This document shows, in pieces, positions 22,372 to 33,950 of a DNA stretch of 64,000 bases; positions within the stretch are counted from its first letter, which is position 1, and each line of letters starts with the position of its first letter. The stretch comes from Atherinomorus stipes (Eukaryota > Chordata > Actinopteri > Atheriniformes > Atherinidae): assembly GCA_023101725.1 (NCBI GenBank), contig JALJCO010003425.1, forward strand, positions 248,001-312,000. Reading direction: 5' to 3'. The position numbers were made by a program, and so were the translations under genes. A model generated the notes under the pieces. It saw only the letters and a program-made list of their open reading frames with translations, did no database searches and was not told the DNA's origin.

Positions 22372-24384
22372 TAGGGCTGAGCGATTTATCGTTTTTAGAT
22401 CGAAATTGCGATTTCAGACCACGCGATCCACGATCGCCAAAGCTGCAGTTTTTCCAGCTGACTGACCCAGGATCTGCTCTGTCATCTGTTGTACACACAC
22501 GCTACATGCCATCTCTGTAGCAGCCAACTAAGCTCAGCAATCAGAAGCGGAATGCTACTCATGGACAGGTCAGCTAACCAATCAGCATCAGGATCAGGGG
22601 TGGGATTCTACGCCTTGCGCCATGTAATTTTTGCATGTTAGGAAACGGCTTCGGCAGAACCGTTTCTAACTTTTGGTTCCGTTGTTGGAGAGAGGCTGCA
22701 GACCTCTGCTGCAGGTGTTTGTTGATCCACTTCTTGCAATGAGGGAATTTTATGTTCAGTAAAATGTAATCCTGAACTGTCTGCGCCGTCAGATTTCATG
22801 ATTCAGCAGTTCAGTCACCAGCAGCGATCAGCTGATCAGACAGTAGAGTGAAAAATGCCGTCTGATCTGTAAAATCAGATCCAATCATTTTAATGGGAAT
22901 AAAAGCGCGACTGAATTCCAACCAGTTTTCATTTAACCTATAAAGTTTTGGGCTTTGCGCTGTGGACACGAGCGCGATGTGGGCAAGTAAATGAATGATC
23001 TCAGTAAAAGGACACGAATAATCAGCCGGACTTGCTTTGTGAACGGGAGCAGCACACAGAAACTCTGTCCTTGTTATCTGGGACATTAGTTAAGCCACAC
23101 AGTTAAACCAGAAACAGGAGGAAAGTTGTTGCTGCTGCTTGTCAAGCGGACATGAGAGGATGAGTACGGAACGCCGTTCTAGCCAAAAATGTGCGTCCAA
23201 ACGTCAGAAATGCGCCCTGATAAAAACAATCAGGGCAAAACCACCCTGATTATTTATGATGTAGGAGCGTTTTCTTCACCTCAAGTTCAGGTGACAGAAT
23301 GACATAAAAATGAAGCTAGATGTAAAACCTGATGTTTGTTTAGACTTATTTTACAACTTAATTACATTTCAGTGCACATATGAATCCATAACAAATTGCC
23401 TGGTTTGTATGTTTCATTTAAGAACTGTAAAAGGAAATATATTGATTTCTTATTTGGATATTATTCAGTGCAATGTCATGAGAAATAGTTTAGATATCAA
23501 AAATTGCACAATAATGTCTTTTTTACACTGGAAATTCAAGTGTGCAAAGCAACATGCAGATTACTTGGTATGAAAAAGGCAGTAAGTGGGGTGATTAACT
23601 GTGGAAGAGGGAGGAGGACTGCAGGGAATCTGAAAATCCCGGAGTTCCAGTAAATGTTCATGCATTTTTTTTAAAGAAATGCATTTGAAAGTGAGTAAAT
23701 CTCACCTTTAATTGTCATCATTGATTAAGAGTAATAGCTTTTAAAGGGACTTGAGGCAAGAATAAAAAAAAAAACAAAAAACATAAATGTCCTTTTTTTT
23801 CATACTAATGGGTGATGAAATGCTAAATACCAAAAATAACGTTTCCACCACGTTTCTCTCCGTTGCCTTGAACAGGCTGTGTGCTGCATAAGGCTGCAAT
23901 TCAGTGTCCGAATTTCCAGCGCTGCCCTGCGGACGTGACGTCAGATGACGCTACATCCGCAGTTTTGATGCAGGAAGAAGACGGTCACGGTAAATTCAAA
24001 CACTGTAAGCGATTGTTATGGATTCTTCTGCCGTCAGCAATTGATCAAGATCAACTGAAAGACACTAAAAAGTGTAACTACGGAGAAAAAGGTTAGCAAA
24101 CAACATTATAGCTTCAGTTTGTGCTCCCGTGACGGCTTGGCTCGTGACTGCAGTTACCTGAAGCGCCAGTCGCGGCAGTCGCGAGTTTCGTTTCTTAATC
24201 TTGCCTCAAGTCCCTTTAATGTTTTGATGATATAATGGAATTTTTTGTCATGTTCGTAAATGTTATAGTACATTGTAAATATTGTACTGGAGCCTGATTT
24301 CAAGAAAATCATGAATCAAAACGGAATCGCAATATCTACCAGAAAAATCGTAATTAGATTTTTTCCTGAAATCGTTCAGCCCTA
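22372..24384. mobile_element. hAT-type element, 2.0 kb, 8-bp target duplication ACTCAGAC
   Basis: The termini TAGGGCTGAGCGATTT (22372) and AAATCGTTCAGCCCTA (to 24384) are inverted repeats. ACTCAGAC lies directly outside both (22364-22371, 24385-24392). An 8-bp duplication is the hAT hallmark. The interior has no transposase that I recognise, so it is a non-autonomous or gutted copy. It contains a smaller TTAA-flanked element at 23745-24215, which therefore arrived later. Confidence 0.88.
23745..24215. mobile_element. TTAA-flanked MITE nested in hAT element
   Basis: The ends AGGGACTTGAGGCAAG (23745) and CTTGCCTCAAGTCCCT (to 24215) are perfect inverted 16-mers. TTAA is present on both sides (23741-23744, 24216-24219). 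Target TTAA points to piggyBac or Kolobok machinery. The 471-bp body has no transposase. A short ORF at 23881-24096 has no recognisable domain. Confidence 0.88.
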
Positions 24385-24392
24385 ACTCAGAC

Positions 24393-25300
24393 TACCGCTT
24401 TCTGAACGGTTAATAAATGCTGCTGCATTCGGAAAGATGGATACACATCGCTGCTTCTTTCATAAAAGTTGATAAAAAAGCAACCGGGTTATAGTTATCC
24501 GTGTACACTTTTAGACACCGACTCAGGTCGAGTGGCTGCGAGCTTCAGCCATGCCAGAGTGTCTGACCAGATGAGACGTGTGTGAATTTTGTTGAGACGA
24601 GACTGGAGGAAAATGTCCGTGTCTGGTCTGTCATTCACATGATGCAGGAAATTTCTGCTTATTGTGCATTAATCTGTCTGTCACAAGGTTAAAAGTAGTT
24701 GCATCATCTTTTTGTTTGGACGCATTGACCACCACTTGGAATGCAGCAGTTCTGCACAGGTTTCACCGACCCGCATCCGCTCGAACCGAGAACCACTAAC
24801 CGCGGCTCTCCCTGTCGAACCTGACCGGCACGTCAACACATGAAAAGTTCCTAAATGTGGCCTACAGTATAAATTCACTGCAGTCTCTGTCATTTTGCCA
24901 CTTTGTTCTCCGTTTCTGCATCACATTACCAGCAGTGTCTCTGGCAGAGACACTCTGCTTCCCGGTCTGATGTTTAAAACACGTCTTGTCCAACATAAAA
25001 CAAACATATTCTCACCGCGACCCGCCCGAACTGCATAAATATCCGCCCTCACCTGAACCGTGATGTTAATCTTTGTCATTGTATCTGCTGAGCAGCGTTT
25101 TTGCGGGTTACCTGTCGGGTATCTGAATTGTTGCAGGACTCTGGTGCACATATGCACAACACACGTGCGGTCAGACACGCAGGTGAGGCAGCAGCAACCA
25201 AGCTGCTTGACTGCTTTGGTCAGAAACGATGAAAACAAAAAAACAAAAACTTTATTAAAGAAATAAAATGAATAAAACTAATAGACTAAAAGTTAAAATA
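24393..25300. other. No gene seen
   Basis: About 900 bp without a supportable gene or element terminus. Short ORFs on both strands lack recognisable domains. Confidence 0.4.
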
Positions 25301-27340
25301 TATAAGTTGTTGTGATTTAGCTTGGGCAACCACAATATATATAGCGTCACTATGTATGATATTAATATTAATATTAATATTTCTATTAATATCAATACTA
25401 ATACAGCCTCGGAGCACCACCTTACTTATTTGATATGTAATGGAAGCAAGGAAAACCATTAATGTCTTAAATCAATTCTTAGATTGATTTAATGAAGTGA
25501 TCAGTCTCAGGACGCTTTCATGAGTTCTCGCTTGAAGTGACCTTTCATGATACATCACAAAAACCACAAACAACGACTAGTTAAGATAATACGGAGTATT
25601 TATTAACTAGTCTACAAACTACATGAGATAATGTATGTACAAAATATATACAAGAAATATGTGAGCATGATGATCAACCAAAAGTTATCTTGTGAAAGAA
25701 TGTGAGATGGTATGAAAATGAAACATAAATTAATTAAACCTCAGTTAATTAATAAATGTTCAAAGAAAAAGAAGGAAGGATTTCTTAATCCAACTAAACA
25801 AAGTTAAACTGGGTCTGGTAAACCGTAGGTCTGGATTAATTCACTATCACCAACTTCTTGTGACATCAGATCATATTTCATAGCAAATGATCAGGATTCT
25901 CCTCAGAGGTTCCGTCTGACTGAGGTGCTTCACTCACGTCCTGGTTCTGCTGGACTGTTCCTCAATCCTTTGGAAGATTGTCGGGTGGATGGCCCCCAAA
26001 AATCTTCCCGATCTTCTGGAAGTTCGTCCGGCTCTCTGCGGGCTGTCAGCTCAGTGGTGGTTCTGGTTCGTCCTCTCTCTCTCATCCGTCTCCCCAGAGA
26101 CGTGCAGCTTCAGGACTGATGTCACGGGATGGTTGATAGTAAAGATGATTTGGGTTACAGTCTTCTTCTCTCCATCACTCCTCCGAGTGATCCGTGGTTC
26201 TGAACTCTGCTGAGTTCAGAGCAGGTTTCGTCTCATTCTTTCCCCATTGTTCCAAGTTTCTTCAGTTCTGTCTCTACTCCTCCCAGTTCTCCCAGATCAG
26301 TTCTCTTTCAGTTCTGATCAGATCTTTTTCTCACAGTTCAGAGCTTCGCGCTCTGCCTGGCAGTGGAATGTGGGTTGCAGCTTGTCAGCCAATGGGAAGC
26401 TGACAGTCAGGTTTTCATCCAATAGTCAGATACGTCTCAAATGATCATTTGATTATCAGTTGAGCTTTATGGTTACAAACATCTGTGAATTCTAAGTGAG
26501 GCATGTGTAAAATGGATCAATTATTCAGACATGATGAAATAAAATGAACACAATAAAATAAAATAAAGCAAAGATCTGAATTATATGAATAAAGAAAGAC
26601 ATTGAATAAACAAATCAGTTAAACAGATAAAACAGGATTAATCTTGATGATTTAAGATTCCTGTAAAGAAAATACATGTTAGACATCATTTGATATGAGG
26701 AAGTCCATTTCTAACATAAAAAGTGGGTTTCAGCAGTTGGGTAAAGTGTCTCTTTCTTCATCCTTTATGCAGCAAATCCTGGAATGCATGTGATGTGAAT
26801 TTGGGGAAGAAACATCTAATTTCTAATCACCAAAGTATATCATGTTGCATATCAAAAGAAAAGTCTTCACCATGGGATTAACATGAGCTTACTTTCCTGA
26901 TAATATCAAACAGTTCTTGGATGTTAAGAACACATAACAAAATTGACTATAAGGAACCAATTTATAGCAGGTCGTAAATACTGTGAAGGAGTATCTCCAA
27001 GCTTGGAGGCTGGGTTCAAAGTTCACCAATTGGCCTTTGTTTGTTTTACCAAAATGCAGGTCCTCTCCTGAGTTGCACTCAGGACCGTAAATCAGTGATT
27101 CCTCAGAGAAGGTCCTTCTCTGAGCAAAATTCCTCCTTGGGACGTCTGTTTTACATCCAAATGTGGCCTTTATCAATCAGTATGTGTTCCAAAGTATATT
27201 TGGTTAGATGTGTGTATCCTTTTGCTGAGACCTTTGGGCTTGAGATCACTACAAAGTGATTAAATAAATAACCTAAGTAAGATGCCTAAATAAAAAGTAG
27301 TGAAATAAAAGGAAGTGAAAGAAAGACTAAAATGGGCTAA
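25301..27340. other. AT-rich unclassified block, possibly retroelement-derived
   Basis: Two kilobases of AT-rich sequence with a more balanced pyrimidine-rich middle (26150-26400). TATAAA-like (minus strand near 26960) and repeated AATAAA-like words are present. I found no paired LTRs, inverted repeats or coding domain. The style suggests a long LTR or UTR of an old element, but I cannot prove it. Confidence 0.3.
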
Positions 27341-27760
27341 AAGGGGTTAAAAGGCTCGCGGTGGTCGGCGTCTGGCTCAGTCCCGGGTCGACAGCGGCCA
27401 CACCCATCTGGCCATAAGCTCCCCCGGGACTTCCACAGCCGCTCCCCAGGACCGGGCAGCCGCAGACCCACGGAGTGGCTCCCCGGTCCCGGAGGACCGG
27501 CTCCAGCTCCCAAGCTGCACTTCTCCGTCGCCACCGCCGCCATCTCTCGAGCCCCCAGCCAGGGGACTTGCCGTCCTCCCCCCGGGTGCACCTCCTGCAC
27601 CTAGCCTTCCGCTGTCAGTCCGACTGTCTGTCTGCACACCGCCTTTTATCCTGCTGAATCCAATTAGTCAGGAGAGGAGTCCTTCTCCCCAGGCGCTGCC
27701 AATCAGTTCATTCATATCACAGTTCAGGCGGGTCACCATGAGGATAAGTTTCTTTTTGTT
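27341..27760 (-). promoter_or_regulatory. GC-rich, promoter-like block
   Basis: A CpG-rich stretch (about 27350-27640) stands out from AT-rich surroundings. Read on the minus strand it has CTAATTGG and GATTGG (CCAAT-type) near 27670-27705, then GGATAAAAGGCGG (TATA-like) near 27645. A GC-rich leader follows, with GAGAGATGGCGGCG, an ATG in good context, near 27545. The open frame from that ATG runs about 68 codons and matches no family known to me. It could be the promoter and first exon of a gene or the 5' end of a retroelement. Confidence 0.35.
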
Positions 27761-27769
27761 GGACATGAC

Positions 27770-28147
27770 GTGTTTTAAACATCAAATCGGGATCATTTCT
27801 GTTACCGCCGACGTGAATGACAATGTTTACGTTTATCCTTAGCCAGCAGTTTCAAATAAGACTCAATGTTGCCGCTCTGGCTCCTGGGATGCATTTAACT
27901 GCGGTCGCTGGTGTCTCTAAAGCCACGTTTCTGACTATGCAACTGCCAATAACCAGGGTTTGTTCCTTCAAGGGTCTGTCTTTGAGTGGGTATATCGCTT
28001 ATAGAGTGGACAGGTTGGTGGTGAACCACGGACTTAGCTTTAGACTTAGAGCTATGTTTCCTCACAACTGTTGCCCAACCCCCCTGCTGTTCCGGTTGCT
28101 CTGAACCCACCACGGGATGGCTAGGGTTAGCCTGTCTATCAGGCTCC
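27770..28147 (-). pseudogene. LINE ORF1 fragment with SGNH-esterase-like motif
   Basis: On the minus strand a frame starting near 28147 contains GGWATVVRKHSSKSK. After a frame change it gives [14 protein letters not shown] and [11 protein letters not shown], then NIVIHVGGN near 27810. The GDS-like block I (here G-S-C) and the V-I-H-V-G-x-N block are the signature of the SGNH esterase domain found in ORF1 of some CR1/L2-type LINEs. One in-frame stop and a frameshift are visible, and the usual aspartate and serine of block I are altered. It is a dead fragment. Confidence 0.65.
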
Positions 28148-28149
28148 AC

Positions 28150-28430
28150 TCCTGCTACAGCAGGGCCACAACGTCCCGAGTCGAGGTCAGCAGCCCACCA
28201 TCTTCAATGAACACAGTGTTGACGGTGCACTGCTTTCCCCCTCCTGAGCCACCGGATGGTGGACCAGAATCACCTCAAAGCCGTCGAGAAGTTGTTTTTT
28301 CCATGGCCTCACCAAACTCCTCCCATGTCCGAGTTTTGGCCTCAACGACCACCAGAGCTGTGCTCACCATTACCTGTCAGCTGCCTGTGCCAAACGACAT
28401 CATTCTAACCTGCCACAAACAGCACGGTCA
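28150..28430 (-). pseudogene. LINE ORF2 fragment (linker before RT)
   Basis: The minus-strand frame reads EAKTRTWEEFGEAMEK near 28340-28290. After a stop it gives GKQCTVNTVFIEDGGLLTST near 28240-28180. This block order is the pre-RT linker of a common fish LINE ORF2. No catalytic RT box is included. It abuts the SGNH fragment head to tail, but the two need not be the same LINE. Confidence 0.6.
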
Positions 28431-29024
28431 CATGAACATTTTTATCACGTTTAAGAAAAGGGATTAGGTCCGTATTTTATGCGGCATGTGACTGCTCAAA
28501 AATTTGCAATAGCTGTCAGAACGGAACTGATGGAGGACTTCGGCTGCAGGATTGCAAAGTCCAGAACGGTGAGATGTAAAGAGTGAGATGGAGGGTGGAA
28601 AAGGGAGTGGAGTTATGGATAGGGTTTTTTGGTGGTGGAGGATGTGCTCAAAATGTTTCAGAAAACAACCATGAGACTGCACGAGGTTGTTGGGCCCGCG
28701 GCAGGAATAATCAAAATTAAATTCTATTTGATTTGGAAAAGATAAGGCCATGCGCTGGGGTGAGGGTGATGGCATATTTATTTCATTAACCAAACAAAAA
28801 ATAAATTAAATAGGAATAAATAAAAAGGAAAGGGGAAAGAGGAAAAATCGTAATTTATTTTTTGTTTTTTTTTGTTTTTTTGTATTTTATTTCCGAAATG
28901 TAATTCAAAAATCCTACTGCAGTTTTAATTCTTGAGTCTTCAACGATGGGTAATCCATATTGGAGTTGTTTTGTGCCCCTGCCGCAGCTCAGGCCTTCAT
29001 GTAACAGACGTGTTAATCACAGCT

Positions 29025-29025
<1 letters not shown>
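28431..29025. other. No gene seen
   Basis: AT-rich sequence with T-rich runs near 28855-28895; no supportable gene. Confidence 0.4.

Positions 29026-29116
<91 letters not shown>
29026..29116. repeat. (CA)45 microsatellite
   Basis: An uninterrupted CA dinucleotide tract of 91 bp. The Thr-His and Val-Cys ORFs through it are artefacts. Confidence 0.98.
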
Positions 29117-29119
<3 letters not shown>

Positions 29120-29809
29120 TGCTGTGTCCCAGCTGGATAAAAAAAAAAAAGTTGACTTGTAGCTAAACCACATCTGGCATCCTTTCATCGTCCCCCTCCA
29201 TCGCTCTCATACAACACACATAAAACATGAACAGGGAAACTCTAATTTGACAAATTCAGACCCAAACATCCACATTTTGTGTAATAATGAAGCCAAGGCA
29301 CCATGAAGTGAACTGACTGTGTGTCTCACTGTTAGAAGAGGTGGAGCGGCTGTTGTTGCTTTTCTTCTTTTATTTTTTTTCCATTTCTTTTCTCGATGTT
29401 ATTTTTTTTTTTTTTTTGTTTGGGCTCACTTTTAGCTGACTGTCTGTGCTTTCTTTTCATAACAATAAAATAAAATAAAACCAACCCCCCCCCCCCATGA
29501 TGTTGCTGGCAGCAAGAAGGGCAGTTGTTGGTTGGTCCGTGGCATAAAAATGTAATTTATAATTGCAGAGTGATACATAATGATGTAGTCTCATTTATAT
29601 TGGATTTTAAAATACACAGTAGCTTCTAAGTAATGATTAATACAGTCCTTTAGTGAAAAACCAGGTTTGGATAACAGCAGACTGATTGTGCAATACTCCT
29701 ACATCATTTCTGGAGCAGTCATGAAATTTGTTCGTGCCTGACAGAAAATTAGAAATACGAGAAAATTGATGAATGCGGCATTTTCTCCTAAATGTTTTTT
29801 TTAAAAAAA
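29117..29809. other. No gene seen
   Basis: T-rich and A-rich simple tracts (29399-29417, 29465-29480) and a C-run near 29485-29497. No gene signal before the LINE starts. Confidence 0.45.
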
Positions 29810-29822
29810 GGTCTCAAAGACC

Positions 29823-30173
29823 TTGGAGTCAGATCTGCTTCAGATTGTGAACTCCTCTCTAATGTCAGGTGTTTTCCCAGAGTCACTGAAAACAGCTGTG
29901 ATCAAACCTCTGCTAAAAAAGGATAATCTAGACAAGACACAGATGAGCAGCTACAGGCCGATCTCCAATCTTCCATTTTTAAGTAAGATCATCGAAAAAG
30001 CAGCTTTTCATCAGCTGACTGACTTTTTAAGAGAAAACAACCATTATGATGTCTTCCAGTCAGGTTTTAGACAGCACCACAGCACCGAGACTGCTCTGAC
30101 CAAAGTCATGAATGACATATGTCTGATTACTGACACTGGAAAAATGTCAGTGTTGGTTTTACTGGATCTCAGT
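29823..30173 (+). pseudogene. LINE reverse transcriptase, N-terminal part
   Basis: This frame contains KPLLKKDNLD, YRPISNLPFLSKIIEKA (RT block 1), DVFQSGFRQHHSTETAL (block 2) and VLLDLS, the start of the first catalytic aspartate block. It stops abruptly at LDLS, where the hAT-like element begins at 30174. The LINE continues at 31792 with DLSTAFDTVDH, so the break falls inside block A of the polymerase domain. Confidence 0.92.
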
Positions 30174-30213
30174 CAGTGGTGTAGTCTAGTTGTTTCTAGT
30201 CGGTATACTGTGG

Positions 30214-30249
<36 letters not shown>

Positions 30250-31791
30250 TAAAAAAAGACAAAAGAATATAATATATATTATATTGTATATACAAAATAC
30301 AAAAATATTTTGAGATAGGATGAAATTAAAAAAAAACATGAAAATGACATACATTCTGGATTCATTACAAATCAACTGAAATATTGCAAGCCCTTATTGT
30401 TTTAATATTGCTGATTATGGTATACAGCTTAAGAAAACTCAAATATCCCATCTCAAAATATTAGAATATCATGAATTCTTATTTTCTGAGACAGTCCTGT
30501 ATGTTGCTAAAACCCATGCACTGCGCTCACGCAGAACAGTTAATACAGTATTCACCTTTTGTCTTCTCTTTGACTCATCACTGACCCCCTCCTCATCATC
30601 ATGTTCTCTTCTCACCTGCTCTTATCTCATTATTTGCTCTTTTTTCTTCCTAATTAGTTCTCTCCTATTTGTTCTCTTCACTTATTCTCCTTTTCTCCTA
30701 CTCATTTGTTTTCTCCTCCTCATTTGTTCTCATTTTCTCCTCATTTATTCATTTATAGGTTTCATAAATCAGAAACTGTGCTTTCATGAAAAGTCTACGT
30801 GTTGCAGTTTTTACACCGGACCGAGTTAAATGTTGTCAGTACAAAATTATTTGAGTGGAACTGCCCTTTAAGCCAAAATCGAAACAGAAGCTGGAAAGGA
30901 GTTGCTGCTAACCTCAGCCTCGTTTTTTATGTGGGGGGGTTTCATGTTGACTTTTTCATGTTGTTTTTAAGGAGAAAAAATGGTCATCACTGTGATATCT
31001 ACCTTTTACTTTCCTGCTGAAAAGCTGAGGATGTATCTGCTGCTTTCTCTCATATTTTCTGTCCATCTCCGCTCTCATCATCTGCTTTAATTTCCCTGCT
31101 GCTTTCTTCTGCACATGCGCACACGGAGCTGACAAATTTACTTTAGCTTCGTCTGACATCCGATGGGGGGCTAATCGCACCTCGGACTTCACACACACAC
31201 ACACACACGCTCACACACACACCAACGGGAGCTAGGCTAAACCGTTGCATATTTATGGTGCGTTCATGTGTTGGTAGAAAGCTGGGTCATTTGGTCTTTC
31301 ATCTGATTTTTTTCAGGAAAAGGTGGTTAAACAGTAAATTCATACCCGGGGCTAAACTCAAAACTGAAGCCCCGGGAAAATCGGCTGGCGATGCCACTGC
31401 CCACGCCTGTTTCAAACTCCCTCATCTGACTCTTGCTCCAGGCTGCCAGGTCCAGCCCTCATCTACAACGCACCTGCACGCATTGTACATGTGACGCACT
31501 TCTTCCCAGCTGACCAGCGTTGGCGGATCGTGCTGCTGTTCTTCACTGCTTCGTTAAGGCTGGTTTTTAACGTAGGACACAAACTCAGCAGCTAACGTGA
31601 GCTTCAGGCTTGACAGTTCAGACGTGCCACTTCCTCACACAGAAAATGGGGAATTTCTGAACGGAAAAGTTATGCAACAAAAACATGCTGATACGTATCT
31701 GTGCACATTTTTCAGTGGTTATACGGTAATTTGGGACTTTTTCTAGTGAGTATACGGCGTATACCTGCGTATCACGTAGACTACACCACTG
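30174..31791. mobile_element. hAT-like element, 1.6 kb, inserted in LINE RT
   Basis: The ends CAGTGGTGTAGTCTA (30174) and TAGACTACACCACTG (to 31791) are perfect 15-bp inverted repeats. ATCTCAGT (30166-30173) and ATCTTAGT (31792-31799) flank it, a 7/8-matching 8-bp duplication. CAG...CTG ends with an 8-bp duplication indicate hAT. The interior has a 28-base C-run (30219-30246), an AT-rich part and a pyrimidine-rich part near 30560-30740, but no transposase that I can recognise. Confidence 0.9.
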
Positions 31792-32905
31792 ATCTTAGTA
31801 CTGCATTTGATACAGTTGACCACATTATATTACTCCAACGACTGGAGAAGTGGGTGGGCCTCTCTGGTTCTGTACTAAACTAGTTCAGAACGTACTTGGA
31901 GAACAGGAAGTACTTTGAGTCAGTAGGTAACTTTACATCTGAGCAGACAAAAATGACCTGTGGAGTTCCCCAGGGCTCTATCCTGGGACCTCTTCTGTTT
32001 AATATCTACATGCTACCACTGGCCCAGGTTATAAAGAACAACAATATTAGTTACCATAGCTACGCAGATGACACACAGCTATATATTACAGTATCACCAG
32101 GAGACCGGGGCCCTGTACAGGCTCTTGGTAAATGTATTGATGAGATTAATGACTGGATGTGCCTCAACTTTCTTCAGCTGAACAAAAACAAAACTGAGGT
32201 GATTGTTTTTGGAGCCAAAGAGAAACGACAGCAGGTTGTCACAGAACTTCAGTCCATCCACATAAAAACCACCAATCAGGCCAGAAATCTGGGTGTAGTG
32301 ATGGACTCAGACCTAAACTTTGAAAAACACATCAAAGCGATCACTAAATCAGCCGACTATCACCTGAAGAACATCTCAAGGATAAAAGATCTGATGTCTC
32401 AGGAAAATCTGGAAAAACTAGTCCATCATCATCTTCAGTCGGCTTGACTACTGTAACAGCGTCTTTACTGGTCTACCTAAAAAATCAGTTAAACAGCTGC
32501 AGCTCATTCAGAACTCTGCTGCCCGAGTTCTCACAAAGACCAGAAAAGTGGACCATATCAGTCCAGTTCTCAGGTCTTTACACTGGCTGCCGGTCCATCA
32601 GAGAATAGACTTTAAAGTTCTGCTGCTGGTCTATAAAGCTCTGACTGGTTTAGGCCCAAAATACATCAGTGACCTCTGACCCAGTATGAACCTACTAGAC
32701 CCCTCAGGTCATCTGGATCCGGCCTTTTATCAGTTCCCAGAGTCAGAACCAGACATGGAGAAGCTGCGTTCAGCTTCTATGCTCCACATGTCTGGAACAA
32801 ACTCCCAGAAAGTCTCAGATCAGCCGTAACACGTAGTTTATTTAAATCCAGGTTGAAGACTCACCTGTTCTCAGCTGCTTTTACGTAGATTTTACTCAAA
32901 AGTTA
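31792..32905 (+). pseudogene. LINE reverse transcriptase, C-terminal part
   Basis: It starts with DLSTAFDTVDH (block A). After an in-frame stop near 31882 it continues with GVPQGSILGPLLF (block B), then HSYADDTQLY (about 32062, catalytic box) and LQLNKNKTEVIVFG, NLGVVMDSDLNF and ISRIKDLM. A frameshift near 32440 puts [17 protein letters not shown] and [11 protein letters not shown] in another frame, followed by [22 protein letters not shown], the usual L2/CR1 C-terminal blocks. Several lesions make it inactive. Confidence 0.93.
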
Positions 32906-33039
32906 AAATCCGCACATGAAGAGGGGGTGCGGTGACCCTGACAAACATCGATTTGCCAACGTTAAACAACCGTTGATGACTAGACCGAGGTTGAAAATAA
33001 TACACAGATTGTGTCTCAGGAAAAAATTGGCAATTACAT

Positions 33040-33351
33040 TGTTAGGTTAATTCTTCATAAACCCAAAAGGAATGAGAGAGACAAGAAAGAGTCAACACCA
33101 AGTTAGAGTTTTAACTTGCAAGGGGAGACAGTCTCATACCATCTCCGAGGTTTTTCTGAGCCTTGCAGCTTTTTATTCACACAGGTCATGTTAGACAAAA
33201 CAACTCCTTGTATGGAAACGGGTTGACAGATACAGTAGCAGAAGATAGTGGTACTTCTCCATAGCAGTAATTTTCCACTGAGAGCATGTCATACTGAAGC
33301 AGATCATGCATGTCACACACTTATCATTGATAATATAGAATTATTCTAACA
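33040..33351 (-). repeat. ERV 3' LTR (312 bp)
   Basis: Begins TGTTAGG and ends TCTAACA on the plus strand. On the element's own strand an AATAAA polyadenylation signal lies at 33177-33172. It differs from the other LTR by one C/T near position 16 and one T/C near position 262. Confidence 0.96.
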
Positions 33352-33365
33352 TTTCCCTCCTGTTT
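33352..33365 (-). other. ERV polypurine tract
   Basis: AAACAGGAGGGAAA on the minus strand lies directly against the 3' LTR. It would prime plus-strand DNA synthesis and confirms the minus orientation. Confidence 0.85.
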
Positions 33366-33950
33366 ATCAATGATGAACACTGAAAACAAAACCTTCATGA
33401 TCATAATGCCTCATTTCACACACAATCAATAAGTGACGGACGGCTGCAACACAAAATAAACAACCATAATAATGACAACAGAGAACAATAGCCTGACGCT
33501 AACAAATCACCAAATAATATTAAACACTAAACATAATTGTATTAATGTTATTTCCGCTTTATAATGTTCTATGAGGTGCGTTCATATGCAGACACAGAAC
33601 CCAGGTAAAGCACAACTGGGGTCCATCTGCATCGCCCCGATGTCATCGGTGACGTCCCATCATTAAAGCTGCAGGGGAATGTCGGCATCCTCACAGAACA
33701 GCTGGAGATGCACCTCAGAGCAAAGAAAGAGAACATCATGAGTAACATAACAAGGAAATGAACAAAATACACAACATGTAAGACCCATGTGAACTTAAAC
33801 ACATATTAAGGCAGGGTAAATAACTAAAATAAGATAAGAGAAATAAGATAACAGAGGACAATGAGCAGAACAGTATGTGTGCATACCTGTGTGTGTGTGT
33901 GTGCGTGTGTGTGTGTGTGTGTGTTTGTAGCCAGGAACAGGTGGATAGAG

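Noticed and set aside
25314..27723. A 2.4-kb LTR bounded by TGTGAT/ATCACA
   Set aside because: The hexamers are inverted, but the outside bases do not form a convincing duplication and no partner LTR is present.
28932..29188. Thr-His and Cys-Val repeat ORFs
   Set aside because: Translation of the (CA)45 microsatellite.
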